DNA of 64,000 nucleotides from Pedobacter sp. PACM 27299 (GCF_001412655.1 NZ_CP012996.1:4526001-4590000), one strand, 5' to 3'. Shown: positions 51,074-60,795, counted from the first letter of the stretch. Numbers and translations: made by a program. The notes: generated from the letters alone by a model not told the origin.

Positions 51074-51439
51074 TTAAGCGTCTGTATAATCTCTTTCCTC
51101 CAGTAACAAAATATGATTTCCTGAGGGGTCAAAAAACTCACATGACAGGCCTTTTGTCCGATAGATTGGTACAGAGAACAGCTCTATACCTTGTCTTTTG
51201 AGCTTACAAAAATCCCGCAGGCAATCGTCTGTATAAATTACTGTGGGTTCAGTTTCGGGTTCAAAATGTTTCACCAGCATTAAACGATGGCCATTAAACA
51301 TTTTCAACACCGGACAATTTATCCCGGCAACCAACAGCTCCTCCTCTTTTTTCAAACCCAACTTCTCTATAAAGAAAGCAGCCGCTAATGAAATGTCTCT
51401 TACAAAAATGACCTGGTAATTTAACTCATCAGCCATCAT
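51074..51439 (-). CDS. VOC (glyoxalase-like) domain protein (121 aa)
   Basis: A single VOC module: LNYQVIFVRDISLAAAFFIEKLGLKKEEE, FNGHRLMLVKH and the C-terminal CEFFDPSGNHILLLEERD, where the Glu pair and upstream His may bind metal. The start is set at 51439 (MMADELNYQ) because the longer frame to 51547 would include two palindromic sites in the divergent promoter. It is the first gene of the operon with the AraC regulator. The substrate is unknown; some VOC proteins give resistance to antibiotics or electrophiles. Confidence 0.75.
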   Translation of the reverse strand: MMADELNYQVIFVRDISLAAAFFIEKLGLKKEEELLVAGINCPVLKMFNGHRLMLVKHFEPETEPTVIYTDDCLRDFCKLKRQGIELFSVPIYRTKGLSCEFFDPSGNHILLLEERDYTDA

Positions 51440-51506
51440 AGGAAGTAGCAGGTTAGTTTTTAATAATTTATTCAACAAATTTAAGCTTCGAAAACCAGCA
51501 TCTGTT

Positions 51507-51520
51507 CCCCCTTGAGGGGG
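51507..51520. promoter_or_regulatory. Palindromic operator candidate 1 in the divergent promoter
   Basis: CCCCCTTGAGGGGG has perfect CCCCCT/AGGGGG arms around a 2-base centre and is followed by TATATTT. A second near-copy lies exactly 38 bases downstream. It lies 68 bases upstream of the VOC start and 103 upstream of the sensor kinase start. Confidence 0.55.
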
Positions 51521-51544
51521 TATATTTCTCCCATTGCAAAAAAT

Positions 51545-51558
51545 CACCCTTAAGGGGG
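51545..51558. promoter_or_regulatory. Palindromic operator candidate 2 in the divergent promoter
   Basis: CACCCTTAAGGGGG contains the perfect CCCTTAAGGG palindrome and is followed by TATTTTTT, as in site 1. It ends 26 bases before the TATATTTA -7-like box at 51584-51591, a position suited to activation of the sensor kinase gene. Confidence 0.55.
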
Positions 51559-51583
51559 TATTTTTTAATTCTCTCAGTATAAA

Positions 51584-51591
51584 TATATTTA
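51584..51591 (+). promoter_or_regulatory. Putative -7 box for the sensor kinase operon
   Basis: TATATTTA differs from TAnnTTTG only at the last base and lies 32 bases before the GTG start. A T-rich stretch (51561-51567) is at the -33 position without a clean TTTG, consistent with a promoter needing an activator at the adjacent palindrome. Confidence 0.4.
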
Positions 51592-51622
51592 CGGTGGTTT
51601 AAACCATCAATTCCCACCCATA

Positions 51623-54541
51623 GTGTATTACAAAACGATTTTTTCCATTGGACTGTTCCTACTGTTAGGCAGTATGTACAGCTTTGCGCAGCGGTATAAT
51701 TTCCGCCAGTATGATATTGAAGATGGCTTAACGCAATCGCAGGTCACGGCAGTTACTCAGGACAGCAAACGCCGTTTATGGATCAGTACCCTGGGTGGTT
51801 TAAGCTGTTTTAATGGCAAGCAGTTTTCTAGTTATACCAAATCTAATGGCCTGAATAACAACTTTGCCCTGGCACTCAGCTTAGGAAGGAATGATGAAAT
51901 ATGGCTGGGTACTTCCCGGGGCATTTCCAAATTTAACGGCAATCGCTTCAATAATTACGCACAAACCAAAGAATGGGTGAGCAAACTAGCCACCAGCGCC
52001 AATGGAATAGTATATGGTCTCTCCTCTTCCAGGCTTTTTAAAACCGACGAAAAGCAAATCACTTTTCTAAATGTCAGCAATGATCCTAAGGAAAATGTAA
52101 CGGCTTTAAAAGTTGACGATAAAGGAAAAATTGCTGTAGCAATTTCAGAAAAAGGCATTTTTTTCCTGGAAAAAGACCGTTGGGTACCACATCCACAAAA
52201 TGAGCTATTAAAGAACCTGGTGATCTCTGACTTTTTCACAGACCATCAGCATCGGGATAAATTCTGGCTGCTGGCAGCCGATGGCTTATATGGTTTGGAT
52301 ACCAAGCGGATGCGTCAATATGTATCCGGGAAATTTACAGCTATAGAACAGGATGCCAAGAACAATATATGGATCGGTTATAGTACAGGGGCCTATTACC
52401 TGAGCAGCAGCAGCCTGATTCACTTTAACGGAAAAAATGGTTTTACAAACAACATGGTCAATGCCATCTTTAAAGATGCAGAAAACAACATTTGGCTGGC
52501 AACGGATGGAACCGGCCTTTTCAGATATGTAGACAGGGATTATGTGATTTTCGATGAATCTCAGGGGCTCAATAGTAAAATCGTCATGAGTCTGGCGAAT
52601 GGTCCTTCTGCCGATGAAATATGGATCGGCACTTATGGTGGTTTATTTCAGTATAAATCGGGAAAAATTAAAGAAATCCCTATTCCTTCCACCCTAGAGG
52701 ATAGTAAAAACATCAATTTTCTATATAACGACCATCAAAAAAACATCTGGATTGGAACAGTTTATGGCGGGCTTTGGTGTTATGATGGTAAAAAAATCAA
52801 TCAGATGGCATTAGACCGACATTCTATTGCCTATAATGCCATTTTAGAAGACAGCAAAGGTAAGATTTGGCTCTCTACCAATGCAGGCTGCTATTTGCTG
52901 AATAAAAAGACAAAACAATTGGAATGGGTGAGTAAACAATTTGGCAGTACTCTTTTGGAAACTCCAGAGGGAGAAATTCTTGTGGGTACCCAGGATGGCA
53001 TTTACGCCATTAATATCCCTGGACAAACCAAACCATTAAACCTGCCGCAACTCAACGGCTCCTCCATCCTTTGCATGGAAAAATTAGGGAAAAATACCTT
53101 ACTCTTTGGAACTTCGGACAATGGGATTCTAATTTGGGATCGTAAAACCGGGAAAACCAAATCCATAAATACCCATCAAGGTCTGGCATCCGATCATATT
53201 TATAGCTTACTGCTGGATCAGCAGGGGATTTTATGGGTCGGTACCGGTAAAGGCATCAATAAAATTAACATCAAGGATTTTAGTGTAATCCGCAATAACA
53301 ATGAACCTAATTTATTAGTAGAATGTAATCAAAATGCCATTCTTCAGCGGGATAATGACATCTGGGTGGGTACAACCAAAGGCGCAGTCGTGTACAACCG
53401 CAACCACGAGTTAAAACCTTCGGTCCCTCCTTTCATCTATATCAATTCGGTTACTGCATTTGCCCAGAATAAAGGAAGGCAAAACAAGCAGCAAACGGTA
53501 TTTAAAGGGAATGAACTGAGTAATATGGCAACTCTTCCCTATCAGCAGAACAACCTCAACATCAATTTTACCGGGATCTTTTTAGCCAATCCCGATGGCT
53601 TGGTGTATCAATATCGATTAGTTGGACTAGACAACAAGTACAGTGAAAGTATCAGCAATACTTCCATGAATTTCTCTTCCATTCCTCCAGGAAGGTATAC
53701 TTTTCAGGTAAGAGCCATTACAAAAGCAGGTATAGCCTCATTAAATACGGCTTCGTTTTCATTTGAGATTACCCCACCATATTATCAAACGGGTGTATTC
53801 CGACTGTTTATCTTTGTGCTCATTGTGTTTTTGATGTTACTCATGGTTTACATCATTCTGAACTTGAATGAGCGCAAGCGAAAATTAAGGTTAACAATCA
53901 AGCTGGAAGAGCAATTTAAGGTCAGAAAACAGACGGCTGAAGATTTTCATGACGATCTCGGTAACAAATTGACCCGAATCTCCGTCTTATCAGAAGTATT
54001 GAGCAGTATGATCGATGAACATGATACAGAAAAGAGAAGTATCATCTCAAAAATCAACGACAATGTAAATGAATTATATAGGGGTACTAAAGACATATTG
54101 TGGTCGCTAAATCCTAAAAATGACAAGCTAACCGAGCTGTTAGGGCATATCCAGGAATTTGGAAAGGAAATGTTTAACAACACGAATGTAGCGTTCCGGT
54201 CGCATATTGACCTGGGGGGATACGATGGAAAACTATCATTAGATGTGAGCAGAAACCTGCTCATGATTTTTAAGGAGGCGATTCACAATGCGCTGAAACA
54301 CGCAAAACCGGGGATGGTTGTGTTTTCAGCAACAGTAGATGGGGAAACTTTGAAAATCGTTGTAAAAGACGATGGACAAGGGCTTGATCCCATAGGATCC
54401 ATGGATGGTCATGGGATAAACAATATGAATGTGAGAGCAAAAAGAATCAATGCAAAATTAAACATCAATTCAGACTCAACTGGTACAGAGATTAAATTAA
54501 CCGTTAGTCTTTCCACTTTAATGCGTCTTAAAAATGTATAG
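51623..54541 (+). CDS. Sensor histidine kinase with beta-propeller and Y_Y_Y sensor domains (972 aa)
   Basis: The start is GTG. After a signal peptide (to about residue 22, SFAQ) come many two-component propeller repeats of the form IWIGT..G...F.G (residues about 25-620), a Y_Y_Y domain (about 640-715, YQYRLVGLDNKY and PPGRYTFQVRA), one membrane span near residues 728-750, a HisKA_3-type phosphorylation site in FHDDLGNKLTRIS and an ATPase domain with IFKEAIHNALKHAK and DDGQGLD. There is no receiver domain, so this is a classical kinase rather than a one-protein hybrid. It overlaps its response regulator by 8 bases. It probably senses an extracytoplasmic ligand. Confidence 0.93.
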   Translation: MYYKTIFSIGLFLLLGSMYSFAQRYNFRQYDIEDGLTQSQVTAVTQDSKRRLWISTLGGLSCFNGKQFSSYTKSNGLNNNFALALSLGRNDEIWLGTSRGISKFNGNRFNNYAQTKEWVSKLATSANGIVYGLSSSRLFKTDEKQITFLNVSNDPKENVTALKVDDKGKIAVAISEKGIFFLEKDRWVPHPQNELLKNLVISDFFTDHQHRDKFWLLAADGLYGLDTKRMRQYVSGKFTAIEQDAKNNIWIGYSTGAYYLSSSSLIHFNGKNGFTNNMVNAIFKDAENNIWLATDGTGLFRYVDRDYVIFDESQGLNSKIVMSLANGPSADEIWIGTYGGLFQYKSGKIKEIPIPSTLEDSKNINFLYNDHQKNIWIGTVYGGLWCYDGKKINQMALDRHSIAYNAILEDSKGKIWLSTNAGCYLLNKKTKQLEWVSKQFGSTLLETPEGEILVGTQDGIYAINIPGQTKPLNLPQLNGSSILCMEKLGKNTLLFGTSDNGILIWDRKTGKTKSINTHQGLASDHIYSLLLDQQGILWVGTGKGINKINIKDFSVIRNNNEPNLLVECNQNAILQRDNDIWVGTTKGAVVYNRNHELKPSVPPFIYINSVTAFAQNKGRQNKQQTVFKGNELSNMATLPYQQNNLNINFTGIFLANPDGLVYQYRLVGLDNKYSESISNTSMNFSSIPPGRYTFQVRAITKAGIASLNTASFSFEITPPYYQTGVFRLFIFVLIVFLMLLMVYIILNLNERKRKLRLTIKLEEQFKVRKQTAEDFHDDLGNKLTRISVLSEVLSSMIDEHDTEKRSIISKINDNVNELYRGTKDILWSLNPKNDKLTELLGHIQEFGKEMFNNTNVAFRSHIDLGGYDGKLSLDVSRNLLMIFKEAIHNALKHAKPGMVVFSATVDGETLKIVVKDDGQGLDPIGSMDGHGINNMNVRAKRINAKLNINSDSTGTEIKLTVSLSTLMRLKNV

Positions 54542-55166
54542 TCAGCCGGAATCAAGAATTGTGATCATTGAAGATGATCAAACCATTAGAGAAGGGTATG
54601 CTTACTTAATTAACCACACTTCTCCTTATCAGGTAGTGGCTACTTATCCTTCGTTCGATGCGGCAAAACATAAAATCAGTAAAGATCAGCCAGATGTGAT
54701 CATTCTGGATATCCAGCTTCCTGGTACCAATGGCATTGATGCTCTTCCACAATTGAAAAAACTGCTGCCACAGGTATACATTATCATGCTGACTGTTTAT
54801 GAAACTGAGAAGACTATACTTGATGCGCTGGCCAATGGAGCATCCGGTTATTTCACCAAAAACACCCCTACAGCCAAATTGATTGAGGCCATAAAGGATG
54901 TACTGAATGGTGGTGGTCCGATGAGTCCTGATGTAGCTAAAACAGTGATTCTTTCCCTCCAAAAGAATCCGGACAGTCCACTTACTAAAAGAGAAACCCA
55001 AATACTAGAGCTGATGACCACTGGTAAAGATCGCGGACAAATTGCCAAAGAACTTTTCATAGAGGTGGAAACCGTAAAAACTCATACCAAAAACATCTAT
55101 ACGAAGCTGAATGTAAATACCAAAGCCGAGGCGATACAGGTGGCAAAAGATAAAAAGCTGGTTTAA
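54534..55166 (+). CDS. NarL/LuxR-type response regulator (210 aa)
   Basis: The receiver domain (residues 1-125) has IVIIEDDQTIREG, the phospho-acceptor in DVIILDIQLPGTNGID and the conserved Lys in YFTKNTPTAKL. The LuxR helix-turn-helix (about 145-205) is LTKRETQILELMTTGKDRGQIAKELFIEVETVKTHTKNIY. It is the cognate partner of the overlapping kinase gene. The two palindromes upstream of that gene are plausible binding sites for it. Confidence 0.95.
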   Translation: MYSQPESRIVIIEDDQTIREGYAYLINHTSPYQVVATYPSFDAAKHKISKDQPDVIILDIQLPGTNGIDALPQLKKLLPQVYIIMLTVYETEKTILDALANGASGYFTKNTPTAKLIEAIKDVLNGGGPMSPDVAKTVILSLQKNPDSPLTKRETQILELMTTGKDRGQIAKELFIEVETVKTHTKNIYTKLNVNTKAEAIQVAKDKKLV

Positions 55167-55186
55167 TGACGCGCTAAAAATGCAAC

Positions 55187-55228
55187 ATCAAACGGCCGTA
55201 TCCTTTTTAGGAATACGGCCGTTTGATT
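55187..55228. terminator. Bidirectional terminator between convergent genes
   Basis: ATCAAACGGCCGTATCC pairs with GGAATACGGCCGTTTGAT with a single bulge and a 6-base loop. It sits between the response regulator (plus) and the lipoprotein gene (minus). Confidence 0.85.
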
Positions 55229-55247
55229 TGATCCAGCAACTATCTCG

Positions 55248-55874
55248 CTATTCTTTTATCTCATTTGTTGAAAAACTGTTTCCATTTAACCGGTATTGCA
55301 GCATTTTCACTGTTTCCGCTTTATTCGTGGTATCTTTCTCATCCTTTACAGGGAAAGAACGGAAAAGGTCTCCATTTTTAATGATAAACTTGTCGCCACC
55401 AGCATAATTCTTCTTCATGGAAGCACTCAATGGAGGGAAGTTGATTTTCCTGAATTCTCCACCAGCATACTCATAAACATTCAGATCCAGCACATTTTTC
55501 TTGCTCAGCAACTCAATATAGATTTCTGGGTTACCATCATTGTCAAGGTCCATGTTCCAGGCATCAGTAATGATTCCCTTACGTTCATTAGAAAAAGATT
55601 TATAATTATTTCTTAGCGTATCTGACAAAAGAATCAGGTATCCGCCAATGCTATCCACTCCTTTCCCCCAGCTAACCACTTCAAAATTAACACCAGGTCG
55701 GATGGCAATGTCCTTGTAAAAAGGAAACTGACCCTTTGTTTTTTTAGCTTCAGTGGTGTTGGCGGTAGTCGATGGAGCAGTGATCTTTTCAGATGTACTG
55801 TTTCCGCAAGCGGCCAATAAAAGCAGCCCTGCAAACAACAGGGGCAGCTTTAGGAAATATTTACCTGGTTTCAT
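55248..55874 (-). CDS. Lipoprotein of unknown function, possibly PliI-like (208 aa)
   Basis: The lipobox is LLAACGN, so Cys23 is the probable lipidated residue. A Thr/Ala-rich linker follows, then a domain with NFEVVSWGKGVDSIGGYLILLSD, ITDAWNMDLDNDGNPEIYIELLS and LNVYEYAGGEFRKINFPPL. The DLDNDGNPE segment looks like a calcium-binding VCBS-type loop. The overall pattern resembles inhibitors of I-type lysozyme (PliI), but I cannot confirm it; treat this as a suggestion. Confidence 0.65.
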   Translation of the reverse strand: MKPGKYFLKLPLLFAGLLLLAACGNSTSEKITAPSTTANTTEAKKTKGQFPFYKDIAIRPGVNFEVVSWGKGVDSIGGYLILLSDTLRNNYKSFSNERKGIITDAWNMDLDNDGNPEIYIELLSKKNVLDLNVYEYAGGEFRKINFPPLSASMKKNYAGGDKFIIKNGDLFRSFPVKDEKDTTNKAETVKMLQYRLNGNSFSTNEIKE

Positions 55875-55911
55875 TTATATATATATTTTGCAATTTGTTT
55901 CTTTTTGCAGC

Positions 55912-57813
55912 CTATTTCGTTTTTACATCAGCAGCACCATTGTTCAGAATGGTTTCTGTAACTACACTTTGTTTGCCAGTTGGAGTGATCACGATTGTTT
56001 TCAATACACGTTTCTCTCCTTTAGGAACGATCACTTTCATCCCCTTAGTATACAAATTTGCCGCTGTTGAAGGACGGGTAAGGTCTAGCGTATAGTAAAT
56101 ACTAGCGCCCGGCATTGGTTCTTTCAGATCAATGCTGATCGTTTCGCCATTGATTACCTTTTCATTTAATCCCAATGGTGTAGGTACCCAGTAGTTAGTC
56201 CCTGTTTTATCTAATCTAGCCAAATGCAAAGGAAGACGTTCTTCAGAGAAGTTTTTCAAGTCTTTACGTTCTGGTTGTGACCAGGCGATTTCCGCAAGGG
56301 AGAAAATTCTTGGCATAATCATGTATTCCACTTTTGCAGGCGTTTGGATGTATTCTGTCCATAAATTAGCCTGAACACCGATGATGTATTTTTGCTGATC
56401 TGCTGTCAATTCCTTTGGCATTGGATCATAGTTATAAACCTTAGCATAATTAGAAAGACCGCCAATATTTGTTGGTTCGTCCTCAGAAGTAGATTGTTTA
56501 TGATCGAAATATAAACCACCGCCGTTAGGTGTCATGATCACATCATGGCTTTGCTGTGCTGCAGCAATACCGCCTTCAGTACCTCTCCAAGACATTACTG
56601 TTGCATTTGGTGCTAATCCACCTTCGAGGATCTCATCCCATCCGATAATCTGACGGCCTTTTGCATTCACATGTTTTTCAATTCTTTGGATGAAATAGCT
56701 CTGTAAACCATGCTCATCTTTCAAGTTCAGGTCTTTAATCATTTTCTGGCAGAAAGCACTTTCTTTCCAGTATTCTTTAGGACATTCGTCACCACCGATG
56801 TGGATATATTTAGAAGGAAATAAAGCGATGACTTCATCTAATACATTTTCAAGGAACTTGAAAGTATTGTCGTTAGGTACAAATACGTCGTCAAATACAC
56901 CGAATGTTTGTTGTACTTGTTTTCCTTTTCTGCTGCCTGACCATGGCGTTTTTGCATCTACAAAGGTATCTCTTTCCGGAAAGCAGCTCAATTCCGGGTA
57001 AGCAGCAATTGCTGCTGAAGCATGCCCAGGAAGCTCAATTTCAGGAATCACATTGATGTACCTTGCCGCAGCATAAGCAATCACGTCTTTCACTTCATTT
57101 TGCGTGTAATAACCTTTATATTCTTTATTATCTGTAGCTACACCTGGATGATGACCGATGATGGTTCCATTTCTTTTACCACCAACTTCTGTTAATCTAG
57201 GGTATTTTTTGATTTCAATTCTCCAACCCTGATCATCTGTTAAATGCCAATGGAAATTGTTCATTTTATAGTCAGACATCACGTCGATGTATTTTTTAAC
57301 CAGTGCCACAGGGTACATGTGACGAGATACATCCAGGTGCATCCCTCTGTATTTGAAACGTGGATAATCATTAATTTCTGCAGCAGAGATCAAGATCTGG
57401 TTATTTGCTTTTTCAGGCATCAGCTGCATCATAGATTTCATTCCATAAAACAAACCTGCTTCTGCGCCAACAATTGTAATATTTTTATCCGTAATATTGA
57501 TTTTATAACCTTCAGCAGGTAATTTATCAGCGCCTACAGAAGTCAGGATGATCGCTCTTTCATTCGCTGCTGCTGCTTTAGCCGGCCTTAGTGCAAATCC
57601 AGCTTTAGTAACTACAAAAGCATTGAATAGATCTGCTATTCTTGAGTTTTTCGGGTCATTGGAGACTAAAACTACCGTTTTATCCAATTTAAAGTTACCA
57701 TTGGACTTCTTTACAGATACGGGAGCGGGAATAATACCCATGTTCTGATCCTGCTGTGCAGAAGCTTCTATTGCAATAAATGCCAACAGAACAATTGTAA
57801 ATAATTTCTTCAT
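55912..57813 (-). CDS. Secreted beta-N-acetylhexosaminidase, GH20 (633 aa)
   Basis: It releases terminal GlcNAc or GalNAc. A signal peptide (residues 1-19) is followed by the GH20b N-terminal domain (about 25-150) and the barrel: RYKGMHLDVSRHMY, NNFHWHLTDDQGWRIEIK, IPEIELPGHASAAIAAYPEL and IHIGGDECPKEYWK, where the Asp-Glu pair of GGDE is catalytic. The C-terminal LTADQQKYIIGVQANLWTEY segment is intact, followed by a short beta domain. It is monocistronic. With the fucosidase at 10340 it suggests use of host- or plant-type glycans or chitin fragments. Confidence 0.95.
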   Translation of the reverse strand: MKKLFTIVLLAFIAIEASAQQDQNMGIIPAPVSVKKSNGNFKLDKTVVLVSNDPKNSRIADLFNAFVVTKAGFALRPAKAAAANERAIILTSVGADKLPAEGYKINITDKNITIVGAEAGLFYGMKSMMQLMPEKANNQILISAAEINDYPRFKYRGMHLDVSRHMYPVALVKKYIDVMSDYKMNNFHWHLTDDQGWRIEIKKYPRLTEVGGKRNGTIIGHHPGVATDNKEYKGYYTQNEVKDVIAYAAARYINVIPEIELPGHASAAIAAYPELSCFPERDTFVDAKTPWSGSRKGKQVQQTFGVFDDVFVPNDNTFKFLENVLDEVIALFPSKYIHIGGDECPKEYWKESAFCQKMIKDLNLKDEHGLQSYFIQRIEKHVNAKGRQIIGWDEILEGGLAPNATVMSWRGTEGGIAAAQQSHDVIMTPNGGGLYFDHKQSTSEDEPTNIGGLSNYAKVYNYDPMPKELTADQQKYIIGVQANLWTEYIQTPAKVEYMIMPRIFSLAEIAWSQPERKDLKNFSEERLPLHLARLDKTGTNYWVPTPLGLNEKVINGETISIDLKEPMPGASIYYTLDLTRPSTAANLYTKGMKVIVPKGEKRVLKTIVITPTGKQSVVTETILNNGAADVKTK

Positions 57814-57893
57814 TTGTTTTTTTGTGTTTTTTTAATTTGGTTAATCGAGCGCAGTTTTAAATTGACTGCACAAGATAAAAAAACCTTTGATAC

Positions 57894-57928
57894 AAAAAAA
57901 GGCGGAATTCTTACAAATTCCGCCTTTT
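57894..57928 (-). terminator. Rho-independent terminator after trxB
   Basis: GGCGGAATT (57901-57909) pairs with AATTCCGCC (57916-57924), with an A run at 57894-57900 that is a T run on the minus strand. It lies 20 bases beyond the trxB stop. Confidence 0.85.
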
Positions 57929-57947
57929 CGAACAATATTGTTGTCGA

Positions 57948-58910
57948 TTAAGATAAAACTTTTACCTCATCTTCTTTCGCAGCCAGGTAACGTTCTGCAT
58001 CTAAAGCAGCCATACATCCTGAACCAGCGGCGGTTACCGCCTGACGGTAATAATGATCCTGTACATCACCAGCAGCAAAAACACCTTCTACATTAGTTTT
58101 TGTTGATCCTGGAATAGTTTTAAGGTAACCGGTTTCATCCATATCTAACCATCCTTTAAAGATGTCTGTATTTGGTTTATGACCAATAGCCACGAAGAAA
58201 CCATCTACAGGAATCTCCGATTCCACACCAGTTTGGTTGTTTAATACCCTTACAGCAGTTACATTTTTACCATTACCCAGGATTTCCTGAGTTTCAGTAT
58301 GGTAAATAATTTCAATATTAGGTGTATTTAACACCCTGCTTACCATTGCTTTTGAGGCTCTGAATTCGTCTCTTCTTACCAGCATGTACACTTTTTTACA
58401 AAGTTTAGCTAAGTAAGTAGCTTCTTCCGCGGCAGTATCACCAGCACCAACAATGGCAACATCCAATCCTTTAAAGAAGAAACCATCGCACACTGCACAG
58501 GCAGAAACACCAAAGCCATTATATTTTTGCTCAGAAGGCAAGCCTAACCATTTTGCGGTGGCCCCTGTTGAGATAATTACCGTATCTGCAGTAATGGTTT
58601 TAATATCATCTACTACCACTTTATGTGGCATTGAAGAAAAATCCACTGAACTTACGTAACCAAAACGGATGTCAGTTCCAAAGCGTTCTGCTTGCTTACG
58701 GAAATCTTCCATCATTTCAGGACCCATTATTCCAGCAGGATAACCTGGAAAATTATCAACGTCTGTGGTTTGTGTCAATTGTCCACCCGGCTCCATACCG
58801 GTATACATTACTGGTTTCAGTTCTGCACGAGCGGCATAAATTGCTGCAGTATATCCTGCCGGGCCTGACCCTATAATTAAACATTTAACGTGTTCTATTT
58901 CTTGTGACAT
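57948..58910 (-). CDS. trxB: Thioredoxin-disulfide reductase (320 aa)
   Basis: It reduces thioredoxin with NADPH. The FAD motif GSGPAGYTAAIYAARA is at residues 13-28, the redox-active Cys pair is in SACAVCDGFFF near residue 140, the NADPH motif is GAGDTAAEEATYL and the C-terminal FAD motif is GVFAAGDVQDHYYRQAVTAAGSG. All are intact. A good promoter lies upstream. Confidence 0.97.
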   Translation of the reverse strand: MSQEIEHVKCLIIGSGPAGYTAAIYAARAELKPVMYTGMEPGGQLTQTTDVDNFPGYPAGIMGPEMMEDFRKQAERFGTDIRFGYVSSVDFSSMPHKVVVDDIKTITADTVIISTGATAKWLGLPSEQKYNGFGVSACAVCDGFFFKGLDVAIVGAGDTAAEEATYLAKLCKKVYMLVRRDEFRASKAMVSRVLNTPNIEIIYHTETQEILGNGKNVTAVRVLNNQTGVESEIPVDGFFVAIGHKPNTDIFKGWLDMDETGYLKTIPGSTKTNVEGVFAAGDVQDHYYRQAVTAAGSGCMAALDAERYLAAKEDEVKVLS

Positions 58911-58931
58911 ATTATTTTTTCTGTTATACTA

Positions 58932-58962
58932 CAAAATTACGCTTTTCTACAACGCTTAGCAA
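58932..58962 (-). promoter_or_regulatory. Promoter of trxB
   Basis: On the minus strand TTG (58962-58960) is followed after 20 bases by TAATTTTG (58939-58932), matching the Bacteroidota TTG-N20-TAnnTTTG consensus exactly. The predicted start of transcription is about 15 bases before the ATG. Confidence 0.6.
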
Positions 58963-59035
58963 GTCCCATCGTGCCCGAAGGCTGCATTATGAGGCAGCGA
59001 TTATAAAATGATACCGGGTGATTTGTTCAGAAAAA

Positions 59036-60664
59036 TTAGGTTTGAATGATCCCTACATTAAAAGCTTTTTTAATTGGAGATTGATTTGCGGCCTCTATGC
59101 CCATAGAAATCACCTTCCGCGTTTCCAGAGGGTCGATTACGCCATCTACCCAAAGCCTGGAGGCAGCATAATATGGTGTTGTCTGACTATTATACCGATC
59201 GGTAATTTCTTTTAAAAGTTCGGCTTCTTTCTCTGGAGTGATGGTTTCCCCTTTTGCTTTTAAAGAGGCTTCCTGGATCTGTAACAATACTTTTGCTGCT
59301 TGTGAGCCACCCATTACCGCTATTTTAGCACTCGGCCAGGCATAGATCAATCGGGGATCATAGGCTTTACCACACATCGCATAGTTACCTGCACCATAAG
59401 AATTGCCCAATACAATCGTGAATTTAGGGACTACAGAATTGGCCACAGCATTTACCATTTTGGCACCATCTTTAATAATTCCTCCTTGCTCAGATCTGCT
59501 GCCTACCATAAATCCAGTTACATCCTGTAAAAATACCAAGGGAATTTTCTTCTGGTTGCAGTTCATAATGAACCTGGCTGCTTTATCGGCACTATCCGAA
59601 TAAATCACGCCACCAAACTGCATCTCTCCTTTTTTAGACTTCACTACTTTACGCTGATTGGCCACAATTCCTACTGCCCAGCCATCTACCCTGCCTAATC
59701 CACAGATGATGCTTTGGCCATACAGTTGTTTATATTCTTCAAAATCGGAACCATCTACTAAGCGATGAATAATTTCCAGCATATCATAAGGTTTCTCTCT
59801 GCTTTCCGGCAGGATTCCATAAATATCTTCCGGATTCAACTTCGGCATTTCCGGCTTAATGCGATCAAATCCAGCAACTTCTGGTTTACCCAGCATACTC
59901 ATAAGGTTACGAATGCTGTCCAGGCAAGCCTGGTCATTGGGATGTTTGTAATCAGTTACACCAGAAATCTCACAATGAGTAGTTGCACCACCTAGCGTTT
60001 CATTGTCGATATCCTCACCAATGGCTGATTTCACCAGGTAGGAACCCGCAAGAAATACTGATCCTGTACCATCGACAATCATTGCTTCATCACTCATAAT
60101 CGGCAGGTAAGCACCCCCAGCAACGCAGGAGCCCATAATTGCAGAGATCTGCACAATTCCATCTGCAGACATTAGTGCATTATTTCTGAACATCCGGCCA
60201 AAATGTTCTTTATCAGGAAAAATTTCGTCCTGCATCGGCAGGTATACTCCTGCACTATCCACCAGATAAATCACTGGCAATCGGTTTTCCATGGCAATTT
60301 CCTGTGCCCTTAAATTCTTTTTGGCGGTCATAGGAAACCAGGCACCGGCCTTTACGGTTGCATCGTTCGCAATGATCATACATTGCCTACCGGAAACATA
60401 GCCAATTCCAGCCACTACGCCTGCCGAAGGGCATCCCCCCTGCTCAGCATACATGCCATCTGCAGCAAAAGCACCAACCTCCAGAAATTCAGTTTCTTTA
60501 TCAATCAGATAAGCAATCCGCTCTCTTGCTAAAAGCTTACCTTTATCTTTTTGTTTTGCTGCATTCTTTGCTCCTCCACCTTCATATATCTTTTTAAGCC
60601 TCGTCTTCAACTCGTAAACCGACTGCTTATTCAAATCTTCATTTTTGTTGAATTCTATATTCAT
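59036..60664 (-). CDS. Acyl-CoA carboxylase beta (carboxyltransferase) subunit, MCC-like (542 aa)
   Basis: A carboxyltransferase with two crotonase-like halves. GGGAKNAAKQKDKGKLLARERI at the N-terminus, LPVIYLVDSAGVYLPMQDEIFPDKEHFGR and IMGSCVAGGAYLPIMSDEAMIV, then the C-terminal GSRSEQGGIIKDGAKMVNAVA and GAGNYAMCGKAYDPRLIYAWPSAKIAVMGG. The DEIFPDKEHFGR type loop favours methylcrotonyl-CoA carboxylase-like enzymes of leucine breakdown over propionyl-CoA carboxylase. The biotin-carrying alpha subunit is not in the window. Confidence 0.85.
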   Translation of the reverse strand: MNIEFNKNEDLNKQSVYELKTRLKKIYEGGGAKNAAKQKDKGKLLARERIAYLIDKETEFLEVGAFAADGMYAEQGGCPSAGVVAGIGYVSGRQCMIIANDATVKAGAWFPMTAKKNLRAQEIAMENRLPVIYLVDSAGVYLPMQDEIFPDKEHFGRMFRNNALMSADGIVQISAIMGSCVAGGAYLPIMSDEAMIVDGTGSVFLAGSYLVKSAIGEDIDNETLGGATTHCEISGVTDYKHPNDQACLDSIRNLMSMLGKPEVAGFDRIKPEMPKLNPEDIYGILPESREKPYDMLEIIHRLVDGSDFEEYKQLYGQSIICGLGRVDGWAVGIVANQRKVVKSKKGEMQFGGVIYSDSADKAARFIMNCNQKKIPLVFLQDVTGFMVGSRSEQGGIIKDGAKMVNAVANSVVPKFTIVLGNSYGAGNYAMCGKAYDPRLIYAWPSAKIAVMGGSQAAKVLLQIQEASLKAKGETITPEKEAELLKEITDRYNSQTTPYYAASRLWVDGVIDPLETRKVISMGIEAANQSPIKKAFNVGIIQT

Positions 60665-60795
60665 TTGGGCAAGTTAAATCTATTTTCCAATGAAACAAAA
60701 GTCCGTTTCGGGCTTTGGTATAAAGCCTTCATTTGTTTCCTCTGCAGCTAGAAATTTCTGCCAATTATTTTAAACCAGATGCTTTAAGGCCAACA

